From: DAIDKA01 sp036267975
GTDB taxonomy: Bacteria; Pseudomonadota; Gammaproteobacteria; Steroidobacterales; Steroidobacteraceae
Direction: 5' to 3'
Assembly: GCA_036267975.1 (NCBI GenBank)
Contig: DATAVA010000012.1
Span: 124,001 to 188,000 of the forward strand
DNA length: 64,000 nt
The position numbers were made by a program, and so were the translations under genes. Of the stretch, positions 16,500 to 24,710 are shown piece by piece (position 1 is the first letter of the stretch; every line of letters starts with the position of its first letter). The notes below the pieces were generated by a model. The model was not told where the DNA came from. It saw only the letters and a list, made by a program, of their open reading frames with translations, and searched no databases.

Positions 16500-17402
16500 T
16501 TACGCTTTTTTGCGCGCGCGGGGATGGCTAGCGTCGTAGATGCGGGCCAGATGCTGGAAATCAAGATGGGTATAGACCTGGGTGGTGGAGATGTCGGCGT
16601 GGCCGAGCAGTTCCTGCACCGCGCGTAATTCACCACTGGATTCAAGGAGATGCGAGGCGAAGGAGTGACGGAACAGATGCGGATGGACGTGCATGGGCAG
16701 CCCCTGGCGCACGGCCCAGTACGCGACCCGCTTCTGGATGGCCCGGGGTCCGAGCCGCCGCCCGGAGGTGCCGATGAAGACGGCCGGCGTGTCGTGCTTG
16801 AGCAGGGCATTGCGCTCCTTGAACCAGGCGGTCAGCGCGCTCAAGGCCTTGCGGCCCACGGGCAGTACGCGCGTCTTGCTGCCCTTGCCCAGCACCCGCA
16901 CCGTCCGATCGGTGCAGTGCAAGTCCTGCAGGTTCAGGCCTACCAGCTCCGCCAGGCGCAGCCCCGAGGAATACAGCAGTTCCATGAGGGCGCGATCACG
17001 GATCGCCAGCGCGTCTTCGGCGGGAATCTCCAGCAGCCGCGCCATCGAATCCGCATCGAGGGTTCCCGGCAGGCGCTTCTGGCCCTTCGGCGCCCGCACG
17101 TCCAGGGCGCAATTGCGTTTCAGGACCCCTTCGCGGATCAGGAAGTTCAGGAAGCTGCGCACCGCCGACAGTCGGCGCTGGACGCTGCGCGCGGCAAGTC
17201 CGGCGGCATGGCAGCGCGCCGCGAACAGCCGCACCTGCGCGTGTTCGAGACCTGCCCAGTCCGCGACGCCTTCCTTGCCGCAGAATCTGGCCAGGGCATT
17301 GAGGTCGCGCGCGTAATTGCTGTCCGTGTGAGCCGAGAACCGCCGCTCGCGGGTCAGATACTGGCGGAAGCGCGCGAGCTGTTCGCGGGACTCCGGGTTC
17401 AT
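16500..17402 (-). CDS. xerC: Tyrosine recombinase XerC
   Basis: Site-specific recombinase that with XerD resolves chromosome dimers at dif. The N-terminal SAM-like core-binding domain spans about 1-90 and the catalytic domain 105-295. The catalytic set is complete: Arg149, Lys173, His242, Arg245, His268 and nucleophile Tyr277 in STTQVYTHLD. 300 residues, normal. The dapF-DUF484-xerC-hslVU neighbourhood identifies it as XerC rather than a mobile-element integrase. Confidence 0.96.
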   Translation of the reverse strand: MNPESREQLARFRQYLTRERRFSAHTDSNYARDLNALARFCGKEGVADWAGLEHAQVRLFAARCHAAGLAARSVQRRLSAVRSFLNFLIREGVLKRNCALDVRAPKGQKRLPGTLDADSMARLLEIPAEDALAIRDRALMELLYSSGLRLAELVGLNLQDLHCTDRTVRVLGKGSKTRVLPVGRKALSALTAWFKERNALLKHDTPAVFIGTSGRRLGPRAIQKRVAYWAVRQGLPMHVHPHLFRHSFASHLLESSGELRAVQELLGHADISTTQVYTHLDFQHLARIYDASHPRARKKA

Positions 17403-17420
17403 GACCGGCCGCCGGCGCGC

Positions 17421-18122
17421 TTACGGGCGGGACAGCACATCCGAAATCAGGTCGGCCAGCCGCGCCAGGAAATCGGTGCTCATGCCCGGATGGAAGCGAT
17501 CCCGGTCGGTGCTGCCCAGCGCGAGCAGACCGAGCGCGCCGTGGTCGCCGAGCGGCACCAGCGCCACCGAGCCGATGTCCGGCGCATCGGCGGCGAACAG
17601 GAAGTCACGCTGCGAGTCGCGTGCCTGGCCGCAACGCGGCTTGCCGCTGGTGAACAGTGACTCGAAGGACTTGAGGTTGGCATCGTCGGCATTGACGAGA
17701 CGCACGAACCGCTGCGGCGCGAGCGCTTCGTCCGGTTGCCCGATCAGCACCAGCACCGAATGGAACGAGTCGAAGTCTTCGCGCAGGCTGGCTTCGAGCT
17801 GCTCGATGGCGCCGTGCCGGGTCTGCGCACGCAGCAGCCGCCGCGTGAAGCGATGCAGTTTCTCGGCGACCGCGTCATTGGCGCGCGCGACGGTGACGAA
17901 GTCCGCGAGTTTCTGCTCCAGACTCGCGTGCCGCTCGCGCAGCACCTCGACCTGGCGTTCGACCAGCGAAATCGTCGAGCTGCCGCGCGCGTGCGGTAGC
18001 CGCAGCCGCGCCAGCAGCGGCAGATGGTTCTCGAAGAACTCCGGATTCTGCTGCAGAAAGTGGGCAACCGTTTCTTCTTCGCTCTGCTGCGGCGGGATTC
18101 CCCGAGCCTCTCTTGTGCTCAT
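17421..18122 (-). CDS. DUF484 family protein
   Basis: A 233-residue cytoplasmic protein of the DUF484 family, usually encoded between dapF and xerC in gammaproteobacteria. It opens with a helical segment containing VAHFLQQNPEFFENH, followed by a coiled-coil stretch and a GAF-like domain (about 90-230). The biochemical function is unknown. It begins 33 bases downstream of the dapF stop and ends 18 bases before xerC, so it is part of the same operon. Confidence 0.9.
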   Translation of the reverse strand: MSTREARGIPPQQSEEETVAHFLQQNPEFFENHLPLLARLRLPHARGSSTISLVERQVEVLRERHASLEQKLADFVTVARANDAVAEKLHRFTRRLLRAQTRHGAIEQLEASLREDFDSFHSVLVLIGQPDEALAPQRFVRLVNADDANLKSFESLFTSGKPRCGQARDSQRDFLFAADAPDIGSVALVPLGDHGALGLLALGSTDRDRFHPGMSTDFLARLADLISDVLSRP

Positions 18123-18155
18123 TTCGCTGCGTCCTTCAAACGTTGGATGGCATGT

Positions 18156-18995
18156 TCATTGGCGGAAAAGTTCGCAATGTCCTTCGAAGGCGACCTGCGC
18201 CGGTCCGGTCAACCAGACCGGCTCCCCCGGACCTGCCCAGTCTACGCGCAACTCGCCGCCGCGGACGTGCACTCGCACCTGCGGGTCGAGCAGACCGCGC
18301 TGTCGTCCGACGATCACGGCCGCGCACGCACCGGTGCCGCAGGCCAGGGTTTCCCCGGCGCCGCGCTCGTAGACGCGCAGCCGGATGGCCGCGCGGTCCA
18401 CCACTTCCATGAAACCGACGTTGACCCGGCGCGGGAAACGCGGATGACTCTCGATAGCGGGACCGAGGCTGGCGACGGGCGCCGAATCCACCGCGGCAAC
18501 CTGCAGCACCGCGTGCGGATTGCCCACCGAGACCGCGCCGATTTCGACCGTGGCGCTGCCGGCGGTGAGGGCGTAGCGCTCCTGGCGCTCGCTGGCCTCG
18601 AAGGGGAGCGCCGCCGGCTCGAAGCAGGGCACGCCCATTTCGACCGAGACCAACTCGGCGCCGGTTAGGCGGGCGCGCACTGGCCCCGCGCGACTGTCCA
18701 TCAGGAACTCACTGGCTGGCGCGCGGCCTTGGCGGTACAGGAGCGAGGCGATGCAGCGTGCGCCGTTGCCGCACTGCTCGACTTCCTCGCCGTCACTGTT
18801 GAAGATCTGATAGTAGATGGCGGTGTCGGCGCGCCGTGCCGGATGCAGCACCAGCGCCTGGTCGAATCCAATGCCCGTATGGCGGTCGGCCAGAGCGCGC
18901 AACTGCCCGGGTGTCGGTGCCGGCGTCGCGCGCAGCACATCGAAGACGATGAAGTCATTACCCACGCCGTGCATCTTCGTGAAGTTGATGCGCAT
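18156..18995 (-). CDS. dapF: Diaminopimelate epimerase
   Basis: PLP-independent epimerase converting LL- to meso-diaminopimelate, the last step before lysine and the source of the peptidoglycan cross-linking residue. Two-base mechanism with Cys75 (QCGNGARC) and Cys219 (ACGTGACA), both present in the expected motifs. The start is the ATG at 18995, giving MRINFTKMHGVGNDF as in other DapF proteins; longer readings extend into the divergent promoter region. 279 residues, normal. Head of dapF-DUF484-xerC-hslV-hslU. The small lipoprotein gene usually just upstream of dapF is not here but near 46.3 kb. Confidence 0.97.
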   Translation of the reverse strand: MRINFTKMHGVGNDFIVFDVLRATPAPTPGQLRALADRHTGIGFDQALVLHPARRADTAIYYQIFNSDGEEVEQCGNGARCIASLLYRQGRAPASEFLMDSRAGPVRARLTGAELVSVEMGVPCFEPAALPFEASERQERYALTAGSATVEIGAVSVGNPHAVLQVAAVDSAPVASLGPAIESHPRFPRRVNVGFMEVVDRAAIRLRVYERGAGETLACGTGACAAVIVGRQRGLLDPQVRVHVRGGELRVDWAGPGEPVWLTGPAQVAFEGHCELFRQ

Positions 18996-19058
18996 TGCAC
19001 AGCAGAATACCGCAATCCAGTCGTGCAACGCCGGCAGAAGGCATAATCTTCGGCACCA

Positions 19059-20042
19059 ATGCCCTCGAGTCACACCGTACGCATCCTCCCGCACGAGCGC
19101 AGCATCAGCGTTGCGGAGGACGTTCCGGTGCTCACCGCAGCGCAGCTGGCCGGCATACCGCTGCCACACAGCTGCCGTTCGGGCCGCTGCGGGTCATGCC
19201 GGGCGCGGCTGCTGAGCGGCCGGATCGAATACCGGGATGGGCCGCCGCCGGGCCTTTCGCCGCGGGAAACACGTGAGGGCTTTGTGCTGCTGTGTCAGGC
19301 GCTCGCGCGCTCCGATCTGGTGGTCGAGGCGCGCGGGGTGACCAGGCCCGCGAGCACTGAAGTTCGCATCGTACCCGCCCGCATCGCACGGCGCGAGCCG
19401 CTGAGCGCGGCGGTCATGCGGCTGACACTGCGCCTGCCCGGCGCGGAAGTCATGGAGTTCCAGGCGGGGCAGTATCTGGATGTGCTGCTTGAGGGTGGCC
19501 GGCGGCGCAGCTATTCGGTGGCCAACGCGCCGAATGCGGGCGGCGAGCTGGAACTGCATGTGCGGCACGTTCCGGGCGGCGCCTTCAGTGAGCCGCTGTT
19601 CAGCAGCCTGCGCGAGGGTGCGGTCCTGAAGATCGAGGGCCCGCTCGGACAGTTTCGCTATGAAGGCGGCCCACAACCTGCCATTTTCATCGCCGGCGGC
19701 AGCGGGTTCGCGCCGATCGGGGCCCTGCTGGGTCAGGCATTGAGCGAGGACTCGCGGTGTGACCTGCACCTGTTCTGGGGCGCACGCGAGGCCGCGGACA
19801 TGTATGAGGACGGGCGGGTGCGCAACTGGGCGGCGCGCCACACGCGCCTCACCGTGCATAGACAATGCACCGGCAGGGTGCACGAGGCGGTGCTTGCGGC
19901 TCATCCGGACCTCGCGCCATTTGCGATCTATGCGGCCGGGCCGCCGGCGATGATCGAGGCCATCCGGCACACCTTCCCGGCGCACAGTGCGCAGCTGCAG
20001 CATCTGAGCCTGGAGTCTTTCGACTACGCCGTGGACCCATGA
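19059..20042 (+). CDS. 2Fe-2S/FAD/NAD(P)H oxidoreductase (CDP-6-deoxy-delta-3,4-glucoseen reductase-like)
   Basis: Electron-transfer flavoprotein with an N-terminal plant-type 2Fe-2S ferredoxin domain (Cys39, Cys44, Cys47, Cys79), an FAD-binding barrel with RRSYSVANAP (about 100-200), and an NAD(P)H-binding domain with GGSGFAPIGALL (about 205-325). This architecture is shared by phenol hydroxylase and methane monooxygenase reductases and by AscD/E3 of dideoxysugar synthesis. Such genes in isolation are often labelled glucoseen reductase by similarity, but no sugar-biosynthesis genes are nearby, so the partner oxygenase or physiological acceptor is unknown. Divergent from dapF; 327 residues. 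Confidence 0.85.
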   Translation: MPSSHTVRILPHERSISVAEDVPVLTAAQLAGIPLPHSCRSGRCGSCRARLLSGRIEYRDGPPPGLSPRETREGFVLLCQALARSDLVVEARGVTRPASTEVRIVPARIARREPLSAAVMRLTLRLPGAEVMEFQAGQYLDVLLEGGRRRSYSVANAPNAGGELELHVRHVPGGAFSEPLFSSLREGAVLKIEGPLGQFRYEGGPQPAIFIAGGSGFAPIGALLGQALSEDSRCDLHLFWGAREAADMYEDGRVRNWAARHTRLTVHRQCTGRVHEAVLAAHPDLAPFAIYAAGPPAMIEAIRHTFPAHSAQLQHLSLESFDYAVDP

Positions 20043-20058
20043 GTCGTACCATCCCGCC

Positions 20059-20727
20059 ATGCGCATTCTGGTCGTAGAGGACAATGACCTGGTGGCGGAT
20101 GCCATCACCCTGGGGCTGTCCGCCGCAGGCTTCGCGGTGGATCGCAGCGCAAGTGCAGAAGCCGCCGATAGCGCGCTTGCAACCGAACACTTCGATCTGC
20201 TGGTGGTGGACGTGGGTCTGCCGGGCCAGGACGGGCTGTCGCTGGTGCGGCGATTGCGTGGTCGCGGTGCGATGCAGCCGGTGCTCATTCTGACCGCGCG
20301 GGACACGCTGGCCATCAAGATCGAGGCGCTGAATCTCGGCGCGGATGATTTCCTGCTCAAGCCCTTCGAGCAGGACGAACTCATCGCACGCTGCCGCGCA
20401 CTGATCCGTCGGGCCAACCTCTATGCCGGTGAGCAGGTCAATCTCGGCCGCATGCGACTGGATGTTGCCGGCCGGATGCTGCGCATCGATGAAGCCGCGG
20501 TGGATCTTACCGGGCGCGAGTGGCTGGTGCTCGAATGCCTGGCGTTGAACGCGGGCCGCGTGGTCTCCAAGGATCGCCTGCAGCAGGCCATCGCCAGTTT
20601 TGATCAGGCGCTCACGCCGAACGCCGTGGAAGTCTACGTCTCGCGCGTGCGCGCGAAACTCGGCGACGCCGCCGTCATCCGCACGGTTCGGGGGCTGGGG
20701 TACCGGTTGGATGATCCAAGCAGCTAA
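20059..20727 (+). CDS. OmpR-family response regulator (QseB/TctD-like)
   Basis: Receiver domain (1-115) with acidic pocket VEDND, phospho-acceptor Asp51 and Lys102, followed by an OmpR-type winged-helix DNA-binding domain (about 125-220) ending VIRTVRGLGYRLDD. 222 residues. Starts 17 bases after the reductase and overlaps the sensor kinase gene by 17 bases, so the kinase downstream is its partner. Regulatory target unknown; regulation of the adjacent pilus operon is possible but unsupported. Confidence 0.92.
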   Translation: MRILVVEDNDLVADAITLGLSAAGFAVDRSASAEAADSALATEHFDLLVVDVGLPGQDGLSLVRRLRGRGAMQPVLILTARDTLAIKIEALNLGADDFLLKPFEQDELIARCRALIRRANLYAGEQVNLGRMRLDVAGRMLRIDEAAVDLTGREWLVLECLALNAGRVVSKDRLQQAIASFDQALTPNAVEVYVSRVRAKLGDAAVIRTVRGLGYRLDDPSS

Positions 20728-22090
20728 GTCGGCACCGTCCATACAGCGTCGCCTGCTGTGGTTCCTGCTGCCACCGCTGGCGGTGCTGATGCTAGTCGGG
20801 GTGTATGCCAACTACCGGGCGGCCACCGCTTTCGTGGAGTCAGCCTACGATGAGCGGCTCGGCGATGCCGCCACGGGGTTGGCCGGCAGCGTCCTCAAAG
20901 AGGGTCAGCGGCTGCGGGTCGACGCGAGCACGGTGCCAACGACGGCACATCACGCTGATCACCTGGTGGATCTGCGCTACGCCATCGTCAGTTCCAGAGG
21001 GGAGTTGCTCGCCGGCAATCGTGACGTGCCGGTTGCGGCCGCCTCGGTGGCTGCGAATCCGACCTTCGCCGATGCGGTCGTGAGTGGCGAGCGTCTGCGC
21101 GTCGCCAGCTACCGGGTCAACATTGGCGGAGATGTGGCCATCATCAGTGTGGCGGAGTCCGCCGCACAGCGTGCCGTACCGGGTCGCTTCATTCTTGCCA
21201 GCACCTGGCTGATGGACTTCATCCAGCTCGACGTGACGTTGCTGATCGTCTGGCTCGGCGTGCACTTTGGCTTGAAGCCCTTGCTGTCGCTGCGCAGACA
21301 GATCGAAGCCGGATCGCCGCGCGCGCTCAAGCACCTTGATGCCACGACGGTTCCGGGCGAGGTCAAACCGCTGGTCGAGGCGCTCAACCTGCTATTTGAC
21401 GTCCTGGCGGAGGCGGCGCGCTCCCAGCGCCGCTTCGTGGCGGACACGGCTCACCAGCTGCGCACGCCCATTACGGGCCTGCTGGGCAATCTCGAATTGC
21501 TGATGAAGGAACCGGCGGCGGCAGCGCAGCGGCCGAGACTGCAGGCACTGCACACCGGCATGGAGAACCTGGCCCGCTCGGCGAACCAGTTGCTGGCATT
21601 GGCGCGCGCCGATCCCTCGACCAGCTTCGCCGAGCAATTCGACACGGTTGATTTGCGGGCCCTGGCCGGACGCATCGTGGAAATCAACGTGGATCGCGCC
21701 TTGAACGGCGGATTGGATCTGGGCGTCGAGGCCGGCGCGGTGGCGGTGCGCGGCAATGTGCGATTGCTCGAGGATCTGCTGGGCAACCTGGTCGACAATG
21801 CCATCCACTACACCCCACGTGGTGGTCACGTGACGGTGCGCGCCGGGTTGTGCGATGGCCGGCCATATCTGGAAGTCGAGGACGATGGACCGGGGATAGC
21901 GGAGGATCAGCGCGGCCGGGTGCGCGAGCGGTTTTACCGTATTCCGGGCTCGAGTGGGCATGGCTGCGGCCTGGGGCTCGCGATCGTGTCGGAGATCGCC
22001 GAGGCGCATGGGGCGCAATTCAGACTGGAATCCGGCACCGCGAGCACAGGGATCCGGGCCCGGGTGCTTTTCAGGTCACCGCTAGTGTGA
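20711..22090 (+). CDS. Two-component sensor histidine kinase (QseC/TctE-like)
   Basis: Inner-membrane sensor kinase of 459 residues. Two transmembrane segments (about 14-34 and 160-180) flank a periplasmic sensor domain of the 2CSK_N type. The cytoplasmic part has a phospho-acceptor His248 in DTAHQLRTPITGL, N-box NLVDNAIHYTP, G1 VEDDGPGI and G2 HGCGLGLAIV. A short stretch replaces a canonical HAMP domain. The ATG at 20711 is chosen because it puts the first transmembrane helix at the N-terminus and overlaps the regulator gene; longer frames lie inside that gene. Confidence 0.92.
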   Translation: MIQAAKSAPSIQRRLLWFLLPPLAVLMLVGVYANYRAATAFVESAYDERLGDAATGLAGSVLKEGQRLRVDASTVPTTAHHADHLVDLRYAIVSSRGELLAGNRDVPVAAASVAANPTFADAVVSGERLRVASYRVNIGGDVAIISVAESAAQRAVPGRFILASTWLMDFIQLDVTLLIVWLGVHFGLKPLLSLRRQIEAGSPRALKHLDATTVPGEVKPLVEALNLLFDVLAEAARSQRRFVADTAHQLRTPITGLLGNLELLMKEPAAAAQRPRLQALHTGMENLARSANQLLALARADPSTSFAEQFDTVDLRALAGRIVEINVDRALNGGLDLGVEAGAVAVRGNVRLLEDLLGNLVDNAIHYTPRGGHVTVRAGLCDGRPYLEVEDDGPGIAEDQRGRVRERFYRIPGSSGHGCGLGLAIVSEIAEAHGAQFRLESGTASTGIRARVLFRSPLV

Positions 22091-22183
22091 CGTGGTTATC
22101 AGTTTGACAGCCTGCGGGCATCCGGTGGCCCCGCAGAGCCAGTCGTCAGATTCAAGCAAGCTTGCCCCCCTAAGGTGATTCAC
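22091..22183 (+). other. Spacer between the sensor kinase and the pilin operon
   Basis: Contains a perfect TTGACA (22104-22109) without a matching -10 at 16-18 bases, and a 7-bp inverted repeat CTGCGGG (22112-22118) / CCCGCAG (22130-22136) with an 11-base loop but no U-tract. It may be a weak terminator for the two-component genes or an operator for the pilin operon. AAGGTG at 22172-22177 is the ribosome site for fimT. Confidence 0.35.
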
Positions 22184-22741
22184 ATGTATCAACAGCACCC
22201 CTTGCGCATGACCGGCGTGACGCTGATCGAATTGCTGATCGTCATCACCATCGTCGCCATCCTCATGGGTATCGGTATGCCGTCGTACCGCTACATCACC
22301 ACCTCGTATCGCATATCGGGGGAGATCAACGGTCTGTTGGGGGACGTACAGTTCGCACGCGCCGAGGCCGTCAAGGAAGGGCAGAACGTGACGGTGTGTG
22401 TATCGACCGACGGTCTGAGCTGCGCCACCAGCACCGGGTGGCAGGCGGGCTGGATCGTGTTTTCGGATCCAACCAGCGCCAAGACGACCAATGGCAATGC
22501 CGCTCTGGTGCTGCGCAGGCAGGTGGCATTCACGGGCAGCGACACGTTCGACAATGGGGCTACTGGCGCGCTGATCTTCAATCGCGAAGGGCTCGTGGCC
22601 GGGCTGCTCACCAGCGGCGGTGCGCTCATTCCGCTGCGCGAACCAACCGCCAATGTGAATTGGACCCGCTGTCTGCAGCTGAGCAACGTGGGCGCGGCTT
22701 TCGTGGTTCAGCACACCACACCGGGAGTGTCCTGCACATGA
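22184..22741 (+). CDS. fimT: Type IV pilus minor pilin, GspH/FimT family
   Basis: Prepilin with a short leader and class III cleavage site: TG|VTLIELLIV, where the conserved Glu at +5 is present and a hydrophobic N-terminal helix follows. A GspH-type globular domain holds paired cysteines (Cys in CVSTDGLSC and in the C-terminal part). Minor pilins of this class prime pilus assembly together with PilV, PilW, PilX, PilY1 and PilE. ATG at 22184 is preferred over an in-frame GTG at 22175 because AAGGTG sits 6 bases upstream. First gene of the operon; its stop overlaps pilV as ATGA. 185 residues. Confidence 0.9.
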   Translation: MYQQHPLRMTGVTLIELLIVITIVAILMGIGMPSYRYITTSYRISGEINGLLGDVQFARAEAVKEGQNVTVCVSTDGLSCATSTGWQAGWIVFSDPTSAKTTNGNAALVLRRQVAFTGSDTFDNGATGALIFNREGLVAGLLTSGGALIPLREPTANVNWTRCLQLSNVGAAFVVQHTTPGVSCT

Positions 22742-23319
22742 AGCCGATGTTCAGATGCCGGCGTCCACGAGGATTCAGCCTCGTCGAAGTCATGGTGGCA
22801 TTGGTCATCATTGCGGTGGGCCTGCTCGGCATCGCCAAGATGCAGGCGCTGGCATTGTCCAGCACCGGCTCGGCCGGAACACGATCGCTGGTCGCCATCG
22901 AAGCCGCAAGCCTTGCCGCCTCGATGCATACCAATCGGGACTATTGGGGCCAAACGCCGCCGGCGGTCACGAACGTGGCGGTCAGCAGCAATGGCCCGAA
23001 CCAGGCGGCCACCGTTACGGTCGACGTGCCAACGTTGGCCAGCGCTCCGGCGACGTGCGCGCCCTGTAGCAGCAACACGCAACTGGCGGCCTACGATTTG
23101 CAGAACTGGGCGCTGGCGCTGGGCCAGGTGGTGCCGGGTGCGGCGACCCAGATCACCTGTTCCGTTGCGAGCCCGCCGCTGAGCTGCACTATCCAGATCA
23201 CCTGGCTGGAAAATGTCACCAGCGCCAATTCCTCGGCGAGCGCGGCTGCCGCCGCGAACAACAGCGGCGCGGCCGTCTCGCTGAATCAGCCGCAATACAC
23301 GCTGTACGTGGAGCCATAG
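22738..23319 (+). CDS. pilV: Type IV pilus minor pilin PilV
   Basis: Prepilin with the leader ending RG|FSLVEVMVAL, then the hydrophobic pilin helix and the PilV-type segment LLGIAKMQALAL. The C-terminal half is rich in Ala, Ser, Thr and Asn, with Cys pairs in CAPC and in the CSVASPPLSC stretch. 193 residues. The ATG at 22738 overlaps the fimT stop by four bases. Part of the minor pilin priming complex at the pilus tip. Confidence 0.92.
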   Translation: MKPMFRCRRPRGFSLVEVMVALVIIAVGLLGIAKMQALALSSTGSAGTRSLVAIEAASLAASMHTNRDYWGQTPPAVTNVAVSSNGPNQAATVTVDVPTLASAPATCAPCSSNTQLAAYDLQNWALALGQVVPGAATQITCSVASPPLSCTIQITWLENVTSANSSASAAAAANNSGAAVSLNQPQYTLYVEP

Positions 23320-23322
23320 AAC

Positions 23323-24111
23323 ATGATGCGGCCCGCAGTCGGTTCCCTGCACCGCGAGCACGGCTACACGCTGCTCGAGCTGATGATCGCGATCCTGATC
23401 GCGCTGTTCTTGCTTGCGGGCCTTTTGACCCTGGTCATGGGCACGCGCAAGACCTCGACCACGCAAAGCCAGCTGGCGCAACTGCAGGACAACGAGCGTA
23501 TTGCCATGACGCTGATGACCAATGTGATCCAGCAGGCCGGGTACTTCCCCGACCCGATGCACAACACCAGCGCAGCCCTCGTGGCCGAGGCCTCCGCGGC
23601 CGGTGCATTCGCGGTCGGCCAGTCACTGGCCGGCACCTATTCTGCCGTGCAACCCGGCGATACGATCGCCGCGCGCTTCGTTGCCCCCGCGAATGATGCC
23701 ACCACGTATAACGTGATCGTCAATTGCGCCGGTACCAGCAATGCGACCGGCGCTGCTCTTGTGTATACGAACCTGTTCCAGGTTACGACCGTCAACAGCG
23801 TTCCGTACCTGCAGTGCCTGCTCAGCCAGGCAGGTACCCAGGTCGCGACTGTCAACTTGGTGGCCGGCGTGCAAAGTCTCAGCGTCATGTACGGCATCGG
23901 CGCGGCCGCCGGCGACAACAACGTCGTGACTTACGAGACCGCTGCCGCTGCGAACGCGAATCCGACTGACTGGCAGCGCGTGACAGCCGTGAAACTGCGG
24001 ATCACGTTTCTGGTGCCCCAGTACGGCCAGAGCGGTGGCCAGTACTCCACGAATACGCAATACCTCGAGCGCGTGATTCCGGTCATGAGCCGCACGGGAG
24101 CGAACAATTGA
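23323..24111 (+). CDS. pilW: Type IV pilus assembly protein PilW
   Basis: Prepilin-like protein with cleavage site HG|YTLLELMIAI, a long hydrophobic helix, then the family segment QSQLAQLQDNERIAMTLM followed by QQAGYF. The globular part is Ala/Thr/Asn-rich. 262 residues, somewhat short of some PilW proteins. GGAG at about 23311 precedes a tandem ATGATG start. Stop overlaps the pilX start by one base. Confidence 0.92.
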   Translation: MMRPAVGSLHREHGYTLLELMIAILIALFLLAGLLTLVMGTRKTSTTQSQLAQLQDNERIAMTLMTNVIQQAGYFPDPMHNTSAALVAEASAAGAFAVGQSLAGTYSAVQPGDTIAARFVAPANDATTYNVIVNCAGTSNATGAALVYTNLFQVTTVNSVPYLQCLLSQAGTQVATVNLVAGVQSLSVMYGIGAAAGDNNVVTYETAAAANANPTDWQRVTAVKLRITFLVPQYGQSGGQYSTNTQYLERVIPVMSRTGANN

Positions 24112-24710
24112 TGCGCCTCTCCAGACACCCGGCGGCGGCCCGCGAGCGTGGCATGGTGCTGATCGCCAGCCTGCTGCTGCTGCTGGTCGTCACCCTACTC
24201 GCCGTGGCGATGTTCCGCAGCATGGGACTCGACGCGAAGATCGCCGGCAATGTTCGCGAGAAGCAGCGCGCCCTGCACGCCGCCGAGAGTGCCCAGCAGT
24301 ACGCGGAATGGTGGTTGACCACCAATGGCAATTCGACTCAGTCACCGGTCGGCTGCAATGCTGTGCTGAGCGCGAATCTGGGCCAGGGCCAGATCTGCAA
24401 CAACACCCTGCAGGCCCTCAACGTCAATCCGGCGATCGTGCCCTGGCAGATCAGCGGCAGTCCGGTCGGTGTGACGTATGTTCCAACCGGCATGAATGCG
24501 ACCGGTGTCACTGCCGCGGGACTCTCCGCCGCGAACACCTACGCGACCTCACCGGTTTTCTACATTGGCATTATGGGCCCGGCCGCTGATGGGCAGGGCA
24601 TCGTTTATCAGATAGATGCGGTCGGCTATGGCGGTACCCAGAATACGGTTGCCATCGTTGAAAGCACCTACGAAGTGGGTTCGGGTGTCACGAACCGCGG
24701 AGGCTTGTGA
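24111..24710 (+). CDS. pilX: Type IV pilus assembly protein PilX
   Basis: Contains the PilX N-terminal domain: RERGMVLIASLLLLLVV as leader and hydrophobic helix, then MGLDAKIAGNVREKQRALHAAESA, a hallmark of the family. The C-terminal half is an Ala/Thr-rich globular region with few charged residues. 199 residues. Starts with an ATG sharing one base with the pilW stop and ends overlapping the pilY1 start. Confidence 0.92.
   Translation: MRLSRHPAAARERGMVLIASLLLLLVVTLLAVAMFRSMGLDAKIAGNVREKQRALHAAESAQQYAEWWLTTNGNSTQSPVGCNAVLSANLGQGQICNNTLQALNVNPAIVPWQISGSPVGVTYVPTGMNATGVTAAGLSAANTYATSPVFYIGIMGPAADGQGIVYQIDAVGYGGTQNTVAIVESTYEVGSGVTNRGGL

Noticed and set aside
16500..17402. Tyrosine recombinase as evidence of a mobile element
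   Set aside because: Sequence, length and dapF-DUF484-xerC-hslVU context identify housekeeping XerC; no attachment repeats or cargo genes nearby.
19194..20417. Minus-strand frame of about 400 codons across the reductase and response regulator
   Set aside because: Crosses two well-supported genes on the other strand and has no domain signature.
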